Origin: JBCBKP01 sp038521625 | GTDB lineage: Bacteria; Planctomycetota; Phycisphaerae; Phycisphaerales; UBA1924 | Direction: 5' to 3' | NCBI GenBank assembly: GCA_038521625.1 | Contig: JBCBKP010000027.1 | Span: 1 to 45,757 of the forward strand | Length of the DNA: 45,757 nucleotides | Shown here: positions 1 to 8,102 of the stretch, piece by piece | Layout: every line of letters starts with the position of its first letter | Position numbering within the stretch: the first letter of the stretch is position 1 | Position numbers and translations under genes: made by a program | Notes under the pieces: model-generated | The model's input: only the letters and a program-made list of their open reading frames with translations | The model's database searches: none | Told to the model about the DNA's origin: nothing

Positions 1-807
1 GATGTTGAAACAGTACGGGTAGTAGCACCCGTCCCAGCCGACGATGTCGAGCGGGTGGTAGCCGTACATGTAGCTATGAATGCAGTCCCGCGCCTTGATC
101 CGCACCTCGAACTCGCCCGACTCGTCGAACGTCAGCGGCAGCTCGGGGATCCGCAGGTCACGCTCGCAGTACGGCGAGTGCTCCAGGAACTGGCTGGTCT
201 GCTTGCTCATGTACCGCGGCGGCGGCAGGATGTGGCTGCCGTTGGCCGTCTCGAACACAAGGAACTTGCCGTACGGCATGTCCGCCTTCGTCATGCCCTC
301 GGGCCGGTCGGCGTCGGGCAACTCGTCGAAGACCATCCGGTAGATGGTCCCCTTCGGGATGACGACATAGTCCTTCTGGCGGAACCTCAGCGTTCCGAAC
401 ATCGTGTAGACCGTGCCCGAGCCGTAGTGGACGAACAGGCACTCGTCGCCCTGGGCGTTCTTGTAGTGGTACCCCATGCCCTCGGCCGGCACGCACGCCG
501 CCATCTCGACGTCGGCGTTGCCGAACAGCACCACTCGACCGGTGATCGGGTCGCCCTCGGCCTTCATCGAGCTGGTCTTGAGGTGCCGCATCCGCATGAC
601 CGAGGTCTCGACGTACTCCGGCTTGGTCGAGTACTTGGCCTCCCAGCCCGAGACCTGCGTCGGCGGGTGGATGTGGTACATCGTCGAGGTCGGGCCGACG
701 AAGCCCTCGGTGCCGAACAGCTCCTCGCTGTAGAGCGCGCCGTCGGGGCGACGGAACTGCACGTGACGCTTCTGCGGGATCTCGCCGAGTTTGGTGTAGT
801 ACGGCAT
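1..807 (-). CDS. hmgA: Homogentisate 1,2-dioxygenase, N-terminal part (runs off the window)
   Basis: Reading leftwards from the ATG at 805-807 there is an uninterrupted frame of 269 codons up to the window edge, starting MPYYTKLGEIPQKRHVQFR. It contains the family's N-terminal beta-barrel sequence, including the stretch YHIHPPTQVSGWE and, near the edge, YGYHPLDIVGWDG. The iron ligands (His, Glu, His) lie further C-terminal and are outside the window. The enzyme opens the ring of homogentisate to maleylacetoacetate, the step after HPPD in tyrosine breakdown; the HPPD gene lies at 6536-7735 on the same strand. A strong ribosome site (GGAGG, 5 nt before the ATG) fixes the start. It is divergent from the hydrolase at 974 with about 165 bp between them. 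Identification is firm; completeness cannot be judged. Confidence 0.93.
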   Translation of the reverse strand, partial: MPYYTKLGEIPQKRHVQFRRPDGALYSEELFGTEGFVGPTSTMYHIHPPTQVSGWEAKYSTKPEYVETSVMRMRHLKTSSMKAEGDPITGRVVLFGNADVEMAACVPAEGMGYHYKNAQGDECLFVHYGSGTVYTMFGTLRFRQKDYVVIPKGTIYRMVFDELPDADRPEGMTKADMPYGKFLVFETANGSHILPPPRYMSKQTSQFLEHSPYCERDLRIPELPLTFDESGEFEVRIKARDCIHSYMYGYHPLDIVGWDGCYYPYCFNI

Positions 808-973
808 GGAACCTCCGAAATCGGGCTTGCGGGCCGCCCGAGACAGTTTAGGCTCTGGTCCGCCAGTTCCCGGGACCGCTTTCGGCCCTCGGAGCGGGGC
901 GCGACGGGCACCGCGCCCGAGCGCATCGACACGCCCGACCGCCCATCAGCACGGACCAATCCCGGAGACCATC

Positions 974-1903
974 ATGCACCGCCCGCCCGCCATCGTCGCC
1001 GTCGCCGTCGCGACCGCCGCGCCGCTCGCCGCCGCCGAGACCGAGGCCCGAGCCCCGCGCACGCACAAGGTCGAGGCGCCCGGCGTCGTGCTCCACGTCG
1101 CGGACTCGGGCGACGGCACCCCCGTGCTCGTGCTCTCGGGCGGGCCCGGGTTCGCGGGCTCGCACATGCGTGTCGTCGCGGGCGCGATCGACGACGACCA
1201 CCGCGTGATCCTGCCCGATCAGCGAGGCACGGGCGAGTCGGCCATCGCGGACCTCGAGGCCGGCGAGTGGTCGATCGCGCGGTCGGTCGCCGACCTCGAG
1301 CTGATCCGCGAAGCGCTTGACATCGACACGTGGTCGGTCGTCGGCCACTCGTGGGGCGCGATCCTCGCCTCGGCATACGCCGCCGAGCACCCGGGCCGCC
1401 TCGACAAGCTCGCCCTGGTCGGCCCGGCGGGCCTCTCGTCCGAGTTCTGGCCGACGTACAACGAGAACATCATGGAAGCCCTCGGTCAGGACGGGATCGC
1501 CGAGCTGCAGAAGATCCCGCCGCCGACCGAGCAGACGCTCGAGGCGTTCGGCGAGTTCATGCGCGAGGTCAACCAGGCCATGGCCCCGGCGATGCTTGCC
1601 GATGACACGCTGACCGACCAGCTCGCCGCCGAGATGAGCGAGGATCACTTCGAGCCGCGGGTCGGGATGCTGATGCAGGGCGCCCTGCAGTCGTTCGACC
1701 TGCGCGAGTCGGTCGGCGCGTTCGAGGGCGAGGTGCTCGTGATCCGGGGCGACCAGGACCCGATCGGGCCAGAGGTCGCGGGCGAGGTCACCGGATCATT
1801 CCGGAGCGCCCGGCTCGAGACGATCGAGGACTGCGGCCACTTCCCGTTCGTCGAGAAGCCCGAGACGCTCAACCGGCTGCTCGCCGCGTTCCTCGCGGAT
1901 TGA
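974..1903 (+). CDS. Exported alpha/beta hydrolase, proline iminopeptidase-like (S33-type)
   Basis: 309 aa. The ATG at 974 is chosen because residues 1-21 form an Ala/Val-rich signal peptide (PAIVAVAVATAAPLAAA), whereas the longer open frame upstream reads as low-complexity sequence. The alpha/beta-hydrolase core is clear: the oxyanion stretch LSGGPGF (54-60), the DQRGTGES motif (82-89) typical of proline iminopeptidases and related S33 enzymes, nucleophile elbow GHSWG with Ser126, an acid in RGDQDPIGP, and a C-terminal His in CGHFPF. All triad positions are present, so it is probably active, likely in the periplasm. The substrate cannot be read from sequence; a peptidase or esterase role is equally possible. 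The next gene, gmhA, starts about 33 bp downstream on the same strand. Confidence 0.85.
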   Translation: MHRPPAIVAVAVATAAPLAAAETEARAPRTHKVEAPGVVLHVADSGDGTPVLVLSGGPGFAGSHMRVVAGAIDDDHRVILPDQRGTGESAIADLEAGEWSIARSVADLELIREALDIDTWSVVGHSWGAILASAYAAEHPGRLDKLALVGPAGLSSEFWPTYNENIMEALGQDGIAELQKIPPPTEQTLEAFGEFMREVNQAMAPAMLADDTLTDQLAAEMSEDHFEPRVGMLMQGALQSFDLRESVGAFEGEVLVIRGDQDPIGPEVAGEVTGSFRSARLETIEDCGHFPFVEKPETLNRLLAAFLAD

Positions 1904-1936
1904 ACCGGGCGGGCAGCCCGCGGGTACAGTCGCCAC

Positions 1937-2530
1937 ATGTCCACCGAAGGCACACGCGTCGCCGACATCGTCGAAGAGTTGAACGACGCGCGCGAGGCGC
2001 TGGCGGCGTTCATCGCCGACAACAAGGGCGTCGCGCGGGTCGCGGCGGTGGCGGTCGAGCTCGCGGCGACGCTGCGGTCGGGCGGCAAGGTGCTCGCCTG
2101 CGGCAACGGCGGCTCCTGCGCCGACGCGATGCACTTCGCCGAGGAGCTGACCGGTCGGTACCGCTCCGACCGCCCGGCGCTGGCCGCCGTCGCCTGCGCC
2201 GACCCGACCCACATCACCTGCACGGCCAACGACTACGGGTTCGACAGCGTCTACGCCCGCTGGGTCGAGGGCCTGGGCAACCCCGACGACTCGCTGATCC
2301 TGCTGAGCACCTCGGGCAACTCGGCGAACATCGTCCGCGCCGCCGAGGCGGCGGGCGAGAAGGGGATGACCCGGATCGCGCTGCTCGGCAAGGGCGGCGG
2401 CGAGATGAAGGGCGTCTGCGAGCACGAGTGGATCGTCCCGGGCGACACCGCCGACCGGATCCAGGAGGTCCACATGCTCATCCTGCACACGCTCATCGGC
2501 GCCATCGAGCGCGAGCTCGGGCACGCGTGA
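1937..2530 (+). CDS. gmhA: Sedoheptulose-7-phosphate isomerase (SIS domain)
   Basis: 197 aa, the usual length of GmhA. A single SIS domain covers residues about 35-195. It has the sugar-phosphate loop CGNGGSCADAMHFAEELTGR (55-74), the phosphate-binding STSGNS motif, and a C-terminal helix EVHMLILHTLI carrying the His expected as catalytic base. The paired Glu lies in the AEEL segment. The protein should convert sedoheptulose 7-phosphate to D-glycero-D-manno-heptose 7-phosphate, the first step to ADP-heptose for cell-surface glycans, in the cytoplasm. One variation is visible: Cys replaces the usual Ala or Ser after GNGGS. The gene ends 3 nt before the convergent gene at 2534. No other heptose genes are visible nearby, so another ketose-phosphate substrate is possible. 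Confidence 0.88.
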   Translation: MSTEGTRVADIVEELNDAREALAAFIADNKGVARVAAVAVELAATLRSGGKVLACGNGGSCADAMHFAEELTGRYRSDRPALAAVACADPTHITCTANDYGFDSVYARWVEGLGNPDDSLILLSTSGNSANIVRAAEAAGEKGMTRIALLGKGGGEMKGVCEHEWIVPGDTADRIQEVHMLILHTLIGAIERELGHA

Positions 2531-2533
2531 TCG

Positions 2534-3208
2534 TCAGCCGCCGCGGCCGAGCGAATCGTTGACGCTGGCGATGTAGACCGCGATCGGCGGCAGGCCGACC
2601 TCGGCGCGGCGCCGGTCGACGGTCTCGGGGTTCTCGCACGGCCGCATGCGGTGCGAGCTCCCGTCCGGCGTCTTCTCGAGCTGCGTGCCGAAGCGTTGCT
2701 TCTCGCCCTTGGCGAGCAGGACGCGGTCGGTGAGCATCGCCCAGTTGCGGTCGTCGATCTCGCCCGTCCCGACGTGCGGCTTCATGAGCTCGAGGCAGCG
2801 CTGCTGGAACGCGGGGTCGAAGTCGGCGTGCTGCGCGATCAGCCAGGCGGCGAACGCCCCGTCCTCGGCGACGAGCGTCTTGGTCGGCCAGCCGTGCGAG
2901 CCGATGATCGCCTTGAGCCGGGCGGCGTGCTTGCGGTCGAGCTCGACGGCCTTGCGGATGACCGTCTGGAACTCGGCAGAGCGCTGGTCGGCTCCCGATT
3001 GGACGAGCTCGATGAGCCCGTTGCGGGCCTCCTGGTCGAGGCGCTGCATCTCGACGAGCTCGGCGCGGAGCTCGGGCAGCTCGCACCGGACGGTCTCGGC
3101 CTGGGTCTCGGTCTGTGCTTCGGTCTGTGCTTCGGTCTGGGGCAGGGCCCGGGCGGCGGGCACGGCGACGGCGACCGCCACCGCGGCCGCGATGGACGTG
3201 AACAGCAT
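2534..3208 (-). CDS. Exported DUF6624-like protein
   Basis: 224 aa from the ATG at 3206-3208, chosen because a ribosome site (AAGGAG) sits 7 nt upstream and a signal peptide follows (MLFTSIAAAVAVAVAVPAARA). The long frame upstream overlaps the VOC gene on the other strand and is not coding. After the signal comes a short Thr/Glu/Ala/Gln repeat (TEAQTEAQTETQAET) made by a near-perfect DNA repeat around 3100-3150. The mature part has a helical region (ELRAELVEMQRLDQEAR), an IIGSHGWPTKTLVAEDGAFAAW stretch shortened here to its core GWPTKTLV, and a C-terminal VDRRRAEVGLPPI. This order matches DUF6624 proteins, a family of unknown function. It is probably periplasmic. The assignment to DUF6624 is from memory of the motif pattern and is moderately sure. 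Confidence 0.65.
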   Translation of the reverse strand: MLFTSIAAAVAVAVAVPAARALPQTEAQTEAQTETQAETVRCELPELRAELVEMQRLDQEARNGLIELVQSGADQRSAEFQTVIRKAVELDRKHAARLKAIIGSHGWPTKTLVAEDGAFAAWLIAQHADFDPAFQQRCLELMKPHVGTGEIDDRNWAMLTDRVLLAKGEKQRFGTQLEKTPDGSSHRMRPCENPETVDRRRAEVGLPPIAVYIASVNDSLGRGG

Positions 3209-3307
3209 CGGGATCTCCTTCGGATGGCCTCGCGGAGCGGGATGCGCGCTTGCGCCGCGCCCGGCGTGGATTCGTCGAGAATCCGCGGCCGCAGGTACGA
3301 TCCCCGC

Positions 3308-3724
3308 ATGCCCGACCCGTTCCATCTGGCGTTTCCCGTGACCGATCTCGAGGCGGCGCGGCGCTTCTACGTGGAGCTGCTGGGCTGCCGTGTCGGGCGT
3401 TCGTCGGACCGCTGGATCGACTTCGACTTCTTCGGGCATCAGGCCGTCGCGCAGCTGGTCGAGGGCCCGATTCGCGAGGCCGGCGTGAATCTGGTCGATG
3501 GGCACGAGGTGCCGGTGCCGCACTTCGGCGTTGTGCTGCCGATGGACGGCTGGAGGGCGCTGGCGGAGCGGCTGGGATCGGCGGGGGTCGGGTGGGTCAT
3601 CGAGCCGTACGTGCGGTTCGAGGGCGAGCCGGGCGAGCAGGCGACGATGTTCCTGCGCGATCCTTCGGGGAACGCGCTGGAATTCAAGGCGTTCGCGGAT
3701 CCCTCGAGGCTGTTCGCGACCTGA
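3308..3724 (+). CDS. VOC-superfamily (glyoxalase/bleomycin resistance-like) protein
   Basis: 138 aa, a single vicinal-oxygen-chelate domain. It opens with PFHLAFPVTDLEAARRFYVE, the standard first beta-alpha unit with a metal-ligand His, and ends with MFLRDPSGNALEFKAF, the standard last strands with the ligand Glu. A second His sits in VPHFGVVLP. These give the His-Glu type metal site of small VOC dioxygenases and isomerases. The ATG at 3308 follows GTACGATCCCCGC; no strong ribosome site is visible. It is divergent from the DUF6624 gene. VOC domains cover glyoxalases, resistance proteins and dioxygenases, so no substrate can be assigned. The fold call is firm. Confidence 0.85.
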   Translation: MPDPFHLAFPVTDLEAARRFYVELLGCRVGRSSDRWIDFDFFGHQAVAQLVEGPIREAGVNLVDGHEVPVPHFGVVLPMDGWRALAERLGSAGVGWVIEPYVRFEGEPGEQATMFLRDPSGNALEFKAFADPSRLFAT

Positions 3725-3735
3725 ATCGGACCGGC

Positions 3736-4158
3736 TCAGTAGGTCGCGAGCAGGTAGTCCCTGAACTCCCAGAGCTGCTCGCCGAGTTCTTCGTTGCCCT
3801 TGTCGTGCGCCTCGCGGGACATGCGGGTGAAGACGTCGTCGATGTAGGCGTAGACGTCGACGCTCGGGCCGCGGCTTCCCGACTCGCCGCCGCTCGCGAT
3901 CCGGCCGATCCTCCCGCGTCGTCCCATGGTGCCGATGTCGAATGCCTCCTCGTAGCACGTGTCGTGGTAGCCGAGGAACATGTGGTAGCAGTCGTAGCCG
4001 ACCTGGTCCCAGTTGTCGAAGTTCTCTTCCATGAGCGTGAGCATGTCGTTGCGGAGCTCGCCGCTCATGTCGGACTTCTGGAAGAAGCGCCAGCCCAGCA
4101 GCGCGAAGAAGATCAGAACACCTGCGATGATGCCGCCGAAGGCGCGCCCGTCCATCAT
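3736..4158 (-). CDS. Small membrane-anchored protein of unknown function
   Basis: 140 aa from the ATG at 4156-4158 (two adjacent ATG codons; either could serve). Residues about 5-22 form one membrane segment (FGGIIAGVLIFFALLGWRFF), followed by an acidic soluble domain with aromatic and Cys residues (NWDQVGYDCYHMFLGYHDTC) and a C-terminal amphipathic helix. The longer open frame upstream reads into a GC-rich intergenic stretch and lacks a good start. I recognise no family. The likely topology is a short N-terminus inside and the body outside. It converges on the VOC gene with 11 nt between stops. Confidence 0.55.
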   Translation of the reverse strand: MMDGRAFGGIIAGVLIFFALLGWRFFQKSDMSGELRNDMLTLMEENFDNWDQVGYDCYHMFLGYHDTCYEEAFDIGTMGRRGRIGRIASGGESGSRGPSVDVYAYIDDVFTRMSREAHDKGNEELGEQLWEFRDYLLATY

Positions 4159-4343
4159 CTCTCGTACCCCCTGAACATCCGCGGCCCAGAACGGGCCCGG
4201 GCCGAAGGTAACAAGGGATGCACCGCTCCGGAAGGGGCGTCCACAGAATTGTGCGTCCCTCACAGAACCTTCAAGAACGCTGTCGCGGGCGGGGCAAGAA
4301 CGCCGCCGCGGGCTGGGGAGGTCCCTCGCGCGGGGCCGCCGGG

Positions 4344-5087
4344 CTAGCGCGAGGCGGTCCCGCGGGCGGGCTTCCTCTTCGTGGTCCGCTTGGTGGTCTT
4401 CTTCTTCGAGGCTTTCTTGGCGGGTTTCTTCGCGGTGGCTCCGGCGGCCTTCTTCTTCGCGGCCTTCTTCTTCGCGGCCCTCTTCTTGGTGGCCTTCTTT
4501 GCGACCTTCTTGGACGCAGTGCCGGATCTGGCCTTCTTGGCGGCCCTATTGCCGACCTTCTTGGACGTGGTCTTCCGGGTCGCGGTCGTCCGGGCGGCCT
4601 TCTTGGCGGTCTTCTTCTTGGGCTTCTTCCGTGCCGAGTGTGTCAGCGAGGACTCGTAGCTGGCGATGAACTTGGTGAGGGTCGCGTTCTTGACGGCGCG
4701 GCCGACGACGTCGAGCGGCACGTCCTCGAGTTTGCGGAAGCGGACGCAGCTCTTGCCCATGTCGAGGCGTTTGCCGGTCGTCTTCCAGTCGCGCGTGAAG
4801 TCCTCGACGGCGTCCGGGTCGGTGTAGAGGCAGAACATGTAGATCGCCATGTGGTTCTTCTGCGAGGCGAGCCCGATGAAGGGCACGGGCTCGGTCGGGT
4901 CGCAGTGGTAGCCGGAGGGGTAGATCGCGTGCGGCACGAAGTAGCCGATCATGCCGTACTGGATGCCCTCGGCGAAGCCCTGGCCGAGATTCTCGAGGAT
5001 GGTCTCGCGGACGGCCTCGAGGGCCTCGCGGCGGTCGTCGGGGAGGAGGGCGAGGTAGTCGTAGACGGTGGCGGGTGCGTCGGGCAT
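4344..5087 (-). CDS. DUF1801 domain protein with a histone H1-like lysine/alanine tail
   Basis: 247 aa in two clear parts. Residues 1 to about 148 are a DUF1801 (YdhG-like) domain: VYDYLALLPDDRREALEAVR, then QYGMIGYFVPHAIYPSGYHC, a core NHMAIYMFCLY and a conserved SCVRFRKLEDVPLDV. Residues about 151-247 are almost only Lys, Ala, Thr and Arg, with repeated AKKKAAKKK and TTKRTTKRK units, as in histone H1 C-terminal tails and bacterial HctA-like or AlgP-like proteins. The tail should bind DNA without sequence specificity. The join is in a single frame with no break. The function of DUF1801 is not settled, so the protein may be a nucleoid-associated protein with a sensing or enzymatic head. The start is supported by conserved N-terminal sequence. 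Confidence 0.85.
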   Translation of the reverse strand: MPDAPATVYDYLALLPDDRREALEAVRETILENLGQGFAEGIQYGMIGYFVPHAIYPSGYHCDPTEPVPFIGLASQKNHMAIYMFCLYTDPDAVEDFTRDWKTTGKRLDMGKSCVRFRKLEDVPLDVVGRAVKNATLTKFIASYESSLTHSARKKPKKKTAKKAARTTATRKTTSKKVGNRAAKKARSGTASKKVAKKATKKRAAKKKAAKKKAAGATAKKPAKKASKKKTTKRTTKRKPARGTASR

Positions 5088-5141
5088 AGGGGCAGATTAC
5101 CGGAGATGTGCGGATCGGCGGAGGGCAGCGGGCGGGTCGCG

Positions 5142-5540
5142 CTACGGGGAGCCGTGCTGTTGCGTGCCTGACTCGACGGCGTGGCGGAGGAGGTCGACGA
5201 GGGCGTCCATTGCGGACTCGACCTCGTCGCGTTGCCCAGCGCCGGCCTTGGGACATCGGATGTCGGTGTGCTGCACGGTCTCGGGCTGGTCGTGGTCGAG
5301 GTGGGGGTCGACGGTGATTCGCGTGCCGGCGATCTGAATCGTGAAGCAGATCCGGTTCTTGAGGCGGGAGATGTCGCCGTGGAGTCGGCGTTCGGCGGAG
5401 ATGTCGACGTCGCCGGGGAATCGGTCGCTGGCGGCGAGGTGGAAGCCGGCCCAGGCCTCGGGTGAGAGGCGGGTGTGTCGGACGGCGCGGTAGAGGGAGG
5501 ATCCGAATCGCCCGGCGTCGGGTTCGAAGATGTGGGTCAT
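5142..5540 (-). CDS. Hypothetical protein
   Basis: 132 aa from the ATG at 5538-5540, or 140 aa from an ATG at 5564; neither has a clear ribosome site. The sequence begins MTHIFEPDAGRFGSSLYRAV and contains an RLKNRICFTIQIAGTRITV beta-rich stretch, an HLDHDQPETVQHTDIRCP segment and a C-terminal helix. No membrane segment, signal peptide or known motif is seen. Codon use fits the high-GC backbone, which is the main reason to accept it as a gene. It lies about 54 bp upstream of the DUF1801 gene on the same strand and could be cotranscribed with it. Confidence 0.5.
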   Translation of the reverse strand: MTHIFEPDAGRFGSSLYRAVRHTRLSPEAWAGFHLAASDRFPGDVDISAERRLHGDISRLKNRICFTIQIAGTRITVDPHLDHDQPETVQHTDIRCPKAGAGQRDEVESAMDALVDLLRHAVESGTQQHGSP

Positions 5541-5639
5541 GGGGGATCTTCGTATCGCGGCCATCTACCCGAGAGAATCGCCAGCACCGCCTCGCCAAGC
5601 AAGTTATCGCCTGACGTCGCGAGTTCTGAGGGACTGTCC

Positions 5640-6437
5640 TCAGGTGATCCGGCTGGGCGAGAGTCCCCTCGCCTGCATTCTTCGGAGTCGCGTCTTCCAG
5701 ACGCTTCGCGGATCACAGAGGGACGCGAGCATTGCGACGGTGGAGAATCCGAGGATTCGGGGAGAAGAGGCGTCCGAGGGATCGTCGAATGCGCCTTCAA
5801 CGTGCGATACGAGCATCGCCCCCTTGGTATGGTCGCATCGCCAGCTTGCATGCCTTCGCCGAGGAACAAACTGGTCGAGGGCGGTCGACAACTGCTGAAG
5901 CATAAACTCGCGCGACTCCGCAACGGAGTTCGAGACGATTGTCTCAGCACGATCTCTGAATAGAGCGGTGCACTCGAGAGCGATGATCCCGCTTTCTTCG
6001 GTTCTTCGAATCTGCGTCTCGGCCTCTCTCCATCGCTTCTGGAGTGCGGCTGCGCTGCTCAGCCGCTTCGCAGCCACTCCGAGGTGGGAGCCATCAACAT
6101 GAATGCGGACGTCGGGTTCGTGGCATTCGACGTGATAGCCAGCGCTCGCGAACTTGGAGGCAAGGTAGTGCTCGAACTCGTGGTCTCTCGGAAGAGTCTT
6201 CTTGTCCGACCAGCTGTATTCGTTTCCCTGAAGCGCTCTAAGAATGGTCTTGTGCCAAGACTCATTGGCCGCGAGGCTGTTCAGAATCCTGGTCCACCAG
6301 AGGAGCTCGCGGTAGACGTTAGATAGTTCATGAACCTCTCTTTTGCCCGCTGACCCGACGGCCTCAGATCTCGATTGATCACGGGCCGCTTGGGCTGTTC
6401 TCAGGTGCTTTAGAAGGCGGCATTGGTGGTTGAGCAT
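5640..6437 (-). CDS. Low-GC hypothetical protein, possible degenerate PD-(D/E)XK nuclease fold
   Basis: 265 aa from the first ATG (6435-6437). The frame stays open further upstream, and a GTG at about 6464 preceded by GGAA is an alternative start. Base composition is clearly lower in G+C than both neighbours, suggesting transfer. The N-terminal third is helical with several Cys. The middle reads EFEHYLASKFASAGYHVECH, then PDVRIHVDGSHLGVAAKRL. This has the outline of a restriction-endonuclease-like core (Glu, then PD, then x-x-K before a helix), but the usual Glu before the Lys is Ala. The rest is helical with CTALFRDRAETIVSN. It sits directly behind hpd, about 100 bp after its stop. The nuclease idea is inference; the gene itself is likely real. 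Confidence 0.55.
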   Translation of the reverse strand: MLNHQCRLLKHLRTAQAARDQSRSEAVGSAGKREVHELSNVYRELLWWTRILNSLAANESWHKTILRALQGNEYSWSDKKTLPRDHEFEHYLASKFASAGYHVECHEPDVRIHVDGSHLGVAAKRLSSAAALQKRWREAETQIRRTEESGIIALECTALFRDRAETIVSNSVAESREFMLQQLSTALDQFVPRRRHASWRCDHTKGAMLVSHVEGAFDDPSDASSPRILGFSTVAMLASLCDPRSVWKTRLRRMQARGLSPSRIT

Positions 6438-6535
6438 CAGGCCGCATTCGCGTGCATGGTTCACGGCAGATTCCGCGCGCGCGACCGCCGTGAATATGTC
6501 GACCTGTGGAGTCTGCAGAAACTCTGGAACGTTGA

Positions 6536-7735
6536 TCAGAGGTTTCCCCGGCGTTCCTGCTCGAGCTCGAGGGCTTCGAAGAGGGCCTTGAAGTTGCCCT
6601 TGCCGAAGGACTGGCTGCCGCGGCGGCAGATGATCTCGAAGAAGAGCGTCGGGCGGTCCTGCAGCGGCTTGGTGAAGAGCTGGAGGAGGTAGCCCTCGTC
6701 GTCGGCGTCGACGAGGATGCCGAGGTCCTTGACGCGCTCGTGGTCCTCCTTGACGGCCTCGTGGCCGTGCTTCGTGAGCGTCTTGTTGACGCGGTCCCAG
6801 ACGGCCTCGTAGTAGGTGTCGGGGAGGCTGAGGAAGTCGACGCCGCGGCGGCGGAGCTCGGCGACGGAGTGGAGCTCGTCGTCGGTGCGCAGCGCGAGGT
6901 GCTGGACGCCCGGCGTCATGTTGTGCCACTCCAGGTACTCCTGGATCTGCGACTTCTTCTTGCCCTCGGCGGGCTCGTTGATGGGCATCTTGATCAGGTG
7001 GTTGCCCGAGGCCATGACCTTGGACATGAGGGCCGAGTACTCGGTCGAGATGTCGGCGTCGTCGAAGTGCTTGAACATCTTGAATTCGAGGACGTTCTCG
7101 TACCACTCGACCCAGTGGTTCATCTTGCCCTCCTCGACGTTGCCCACGCAGTGGTCGACGTACTTGAGGCCGCAGGGGTTGGCGTCGTTGTAGGCGTTGA
7201 CGGGGCTGTCGATCTTCTTGAATACGGGCATGAACTCGGCGCCCTGCTTGACGTCGGGGAGGGCGTACTTGCCGTTGCGGCTGACGAAGGTGTGGACGAC
7301 GCGGCCGTAGGTCTTGATGGAGGCGACGGTGACCTCGCCCTTGTCGTCCTTGAGCGTGCGCGGGGCCTGGGCGCTCTCGGCGCCGTTGGCGATGGCGCGC
7401 TCGTAGGCGGCCTCGGCGTCGAAGACGGTGAAGGCGATGTCCTTGACGCCGTCGCCGTAGAGCTTGATCTCCTCGGCGGCGGGGTGCTCGCTGTTGAGCG
7501 GCGTGGTGAGCATGAGGCGGATGTTGCCCTGTGTGAGCAGGTAGTCGGCCTCGTCGCGGCTGCCGGTGGTGAGGTCGGCGACCTGGTCGATCTTGAAGCC
7601 GAAGGTGTGGGCGTAGAAGTAGGCGGCCTGCTTGGCGTTGGAGACGTACAAGCGGACGTGGTCGACGTCGATGAGCGCGAGGGGGTCGGTGGTGGAGGCG
7701 GGGGCGGAGCCGGGCGTGGGGGACGCGGTGGTCAT
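6536..7735 (-). CDS. hpd: 4-hydroxyphenylpyruvate dioxygenase
   Basis: 399 aa. Two VOC repeats are visible: the N-terminal one starts DVDHVRLYVSNAKQAAYFYA, and the catalytic C-terminal one starts LKYVDHCVGNV. The Fe(II) ligands are all present: His195 (YVDHCVG), His279 (GVQHLAL) and Glu367 (LFFEII). The family's C-terminal signature RRGSQSFGKGNFKALFEALE follows. The ATG at 7733-7735 has a strong ribosome site (AGGAGG, about 9 nt upstream); the longer frame before it is not coding. The enzyme converts 4-hydroxyphenylpyruvate to homogentisate in tyrosine catabolism. The next enzyme, HmgA, is encoded at the left edge on the same strand, but at least seven unrelated genes lie between, so the two are not a simple operon here. 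Confidence 0.97.
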   Translation of the reverse strand: MTTASPTPGSAPASTTDPLALIDVDHVRLYVSNAKQAAYFYAHTFGFKIDQVADLTTGSRDEADYLLTQGNIRLMLTTPLNSEHPAAEEIKLYGDGVKDIAFTVFDAEAAYERAIANGAESAQAPRTLKDDKGEVTVASIKTYGRVVHTFVSRNGKYALPDVKQGAEFMPVFKKIDSPVNAYNDANPCGLKYVDHCVGNVEEGKMNHWVEWYENVLEFKMFKHFDDADISTEYSALMSKVMASGNHLIKMPINEPAEGKKKSQIQEYLEWHNMTPGVQHLALRTDDELHSVAELRRRGVDFLSLPDTYYEAVWDRVNKTLTKHGHEAVKEDHERVKDLGILVDADDEGYLLQLFTKPLQDRPTLFFEIICRRGSQSFGKGNFKALFEALELEQERRGNL

Positions 7736-8102
7736 GGGAGGTTCCTCCTGGGCGGGTGCCCTGGTGAAAGGCCAGATTGCCGTGTCATCCCGGTCGATCG
7801 CCCCGCGGCGGGGTGGGACTCGCCGGCCTTGCTTGGATGTTACGTCGGGGGGTTGGTCGTCCGGCGGGCGGCGGCGCGGGCGTTCGCAGAGTGGTCGGGT
7901 GTCAATAAAGTCATGGCCGCGTCGGACCAAGTTGGCCGATATGCTTGCCGGCCGAAGGGCATGGCCGGCGGGGAGCAGGACGCTCGGTCCGGTCAGCGGA
8001 GTTTGGGAAAGGGTTTGGCGCGTTTCGCTGAGCGAGGCGGGACGGCCATAGTTTGAGTCTCGGCCCGCGTCAGGGCCGTGAGACTGAGGCAGAACCGACC
8101 AC
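7736..8102. other. Intergenic region between divergent hpd and the pseudokinase gene
   Basis: About 367 bp with no convincing gene on either strand; open frames here are GC-driven. It must hold the promoters of both divergent genes, but I see no confident -35/-10 pair. One hairpin is visible at about 8057-8086: GTCTC and GGCCC pair with GGGCC and GAGAC, with a two-base bulge. It lies shortly before the ATG at 8103, where it could affect translation of that gene. Confidence 0.5.

Noticed and set aside
55..1320. 421-codon plus-strand open frame across hmgA and the hydrolase
   Set aside because: It is antisense to hmgA and out of frame with the hydrolase; the translation is Arg/Ala-rich shadow.
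7877..7905. TTGACA on the minus strand upstream of hpd as a promoter -35 box
   Set aside because: No matching -10 element at 16-18 nt spacing.
6740..8056. Long plus-strand frame opposite hpd
   Set aside because: Antisense of HPPD; low-complexity Val/Gly/Asp translation.
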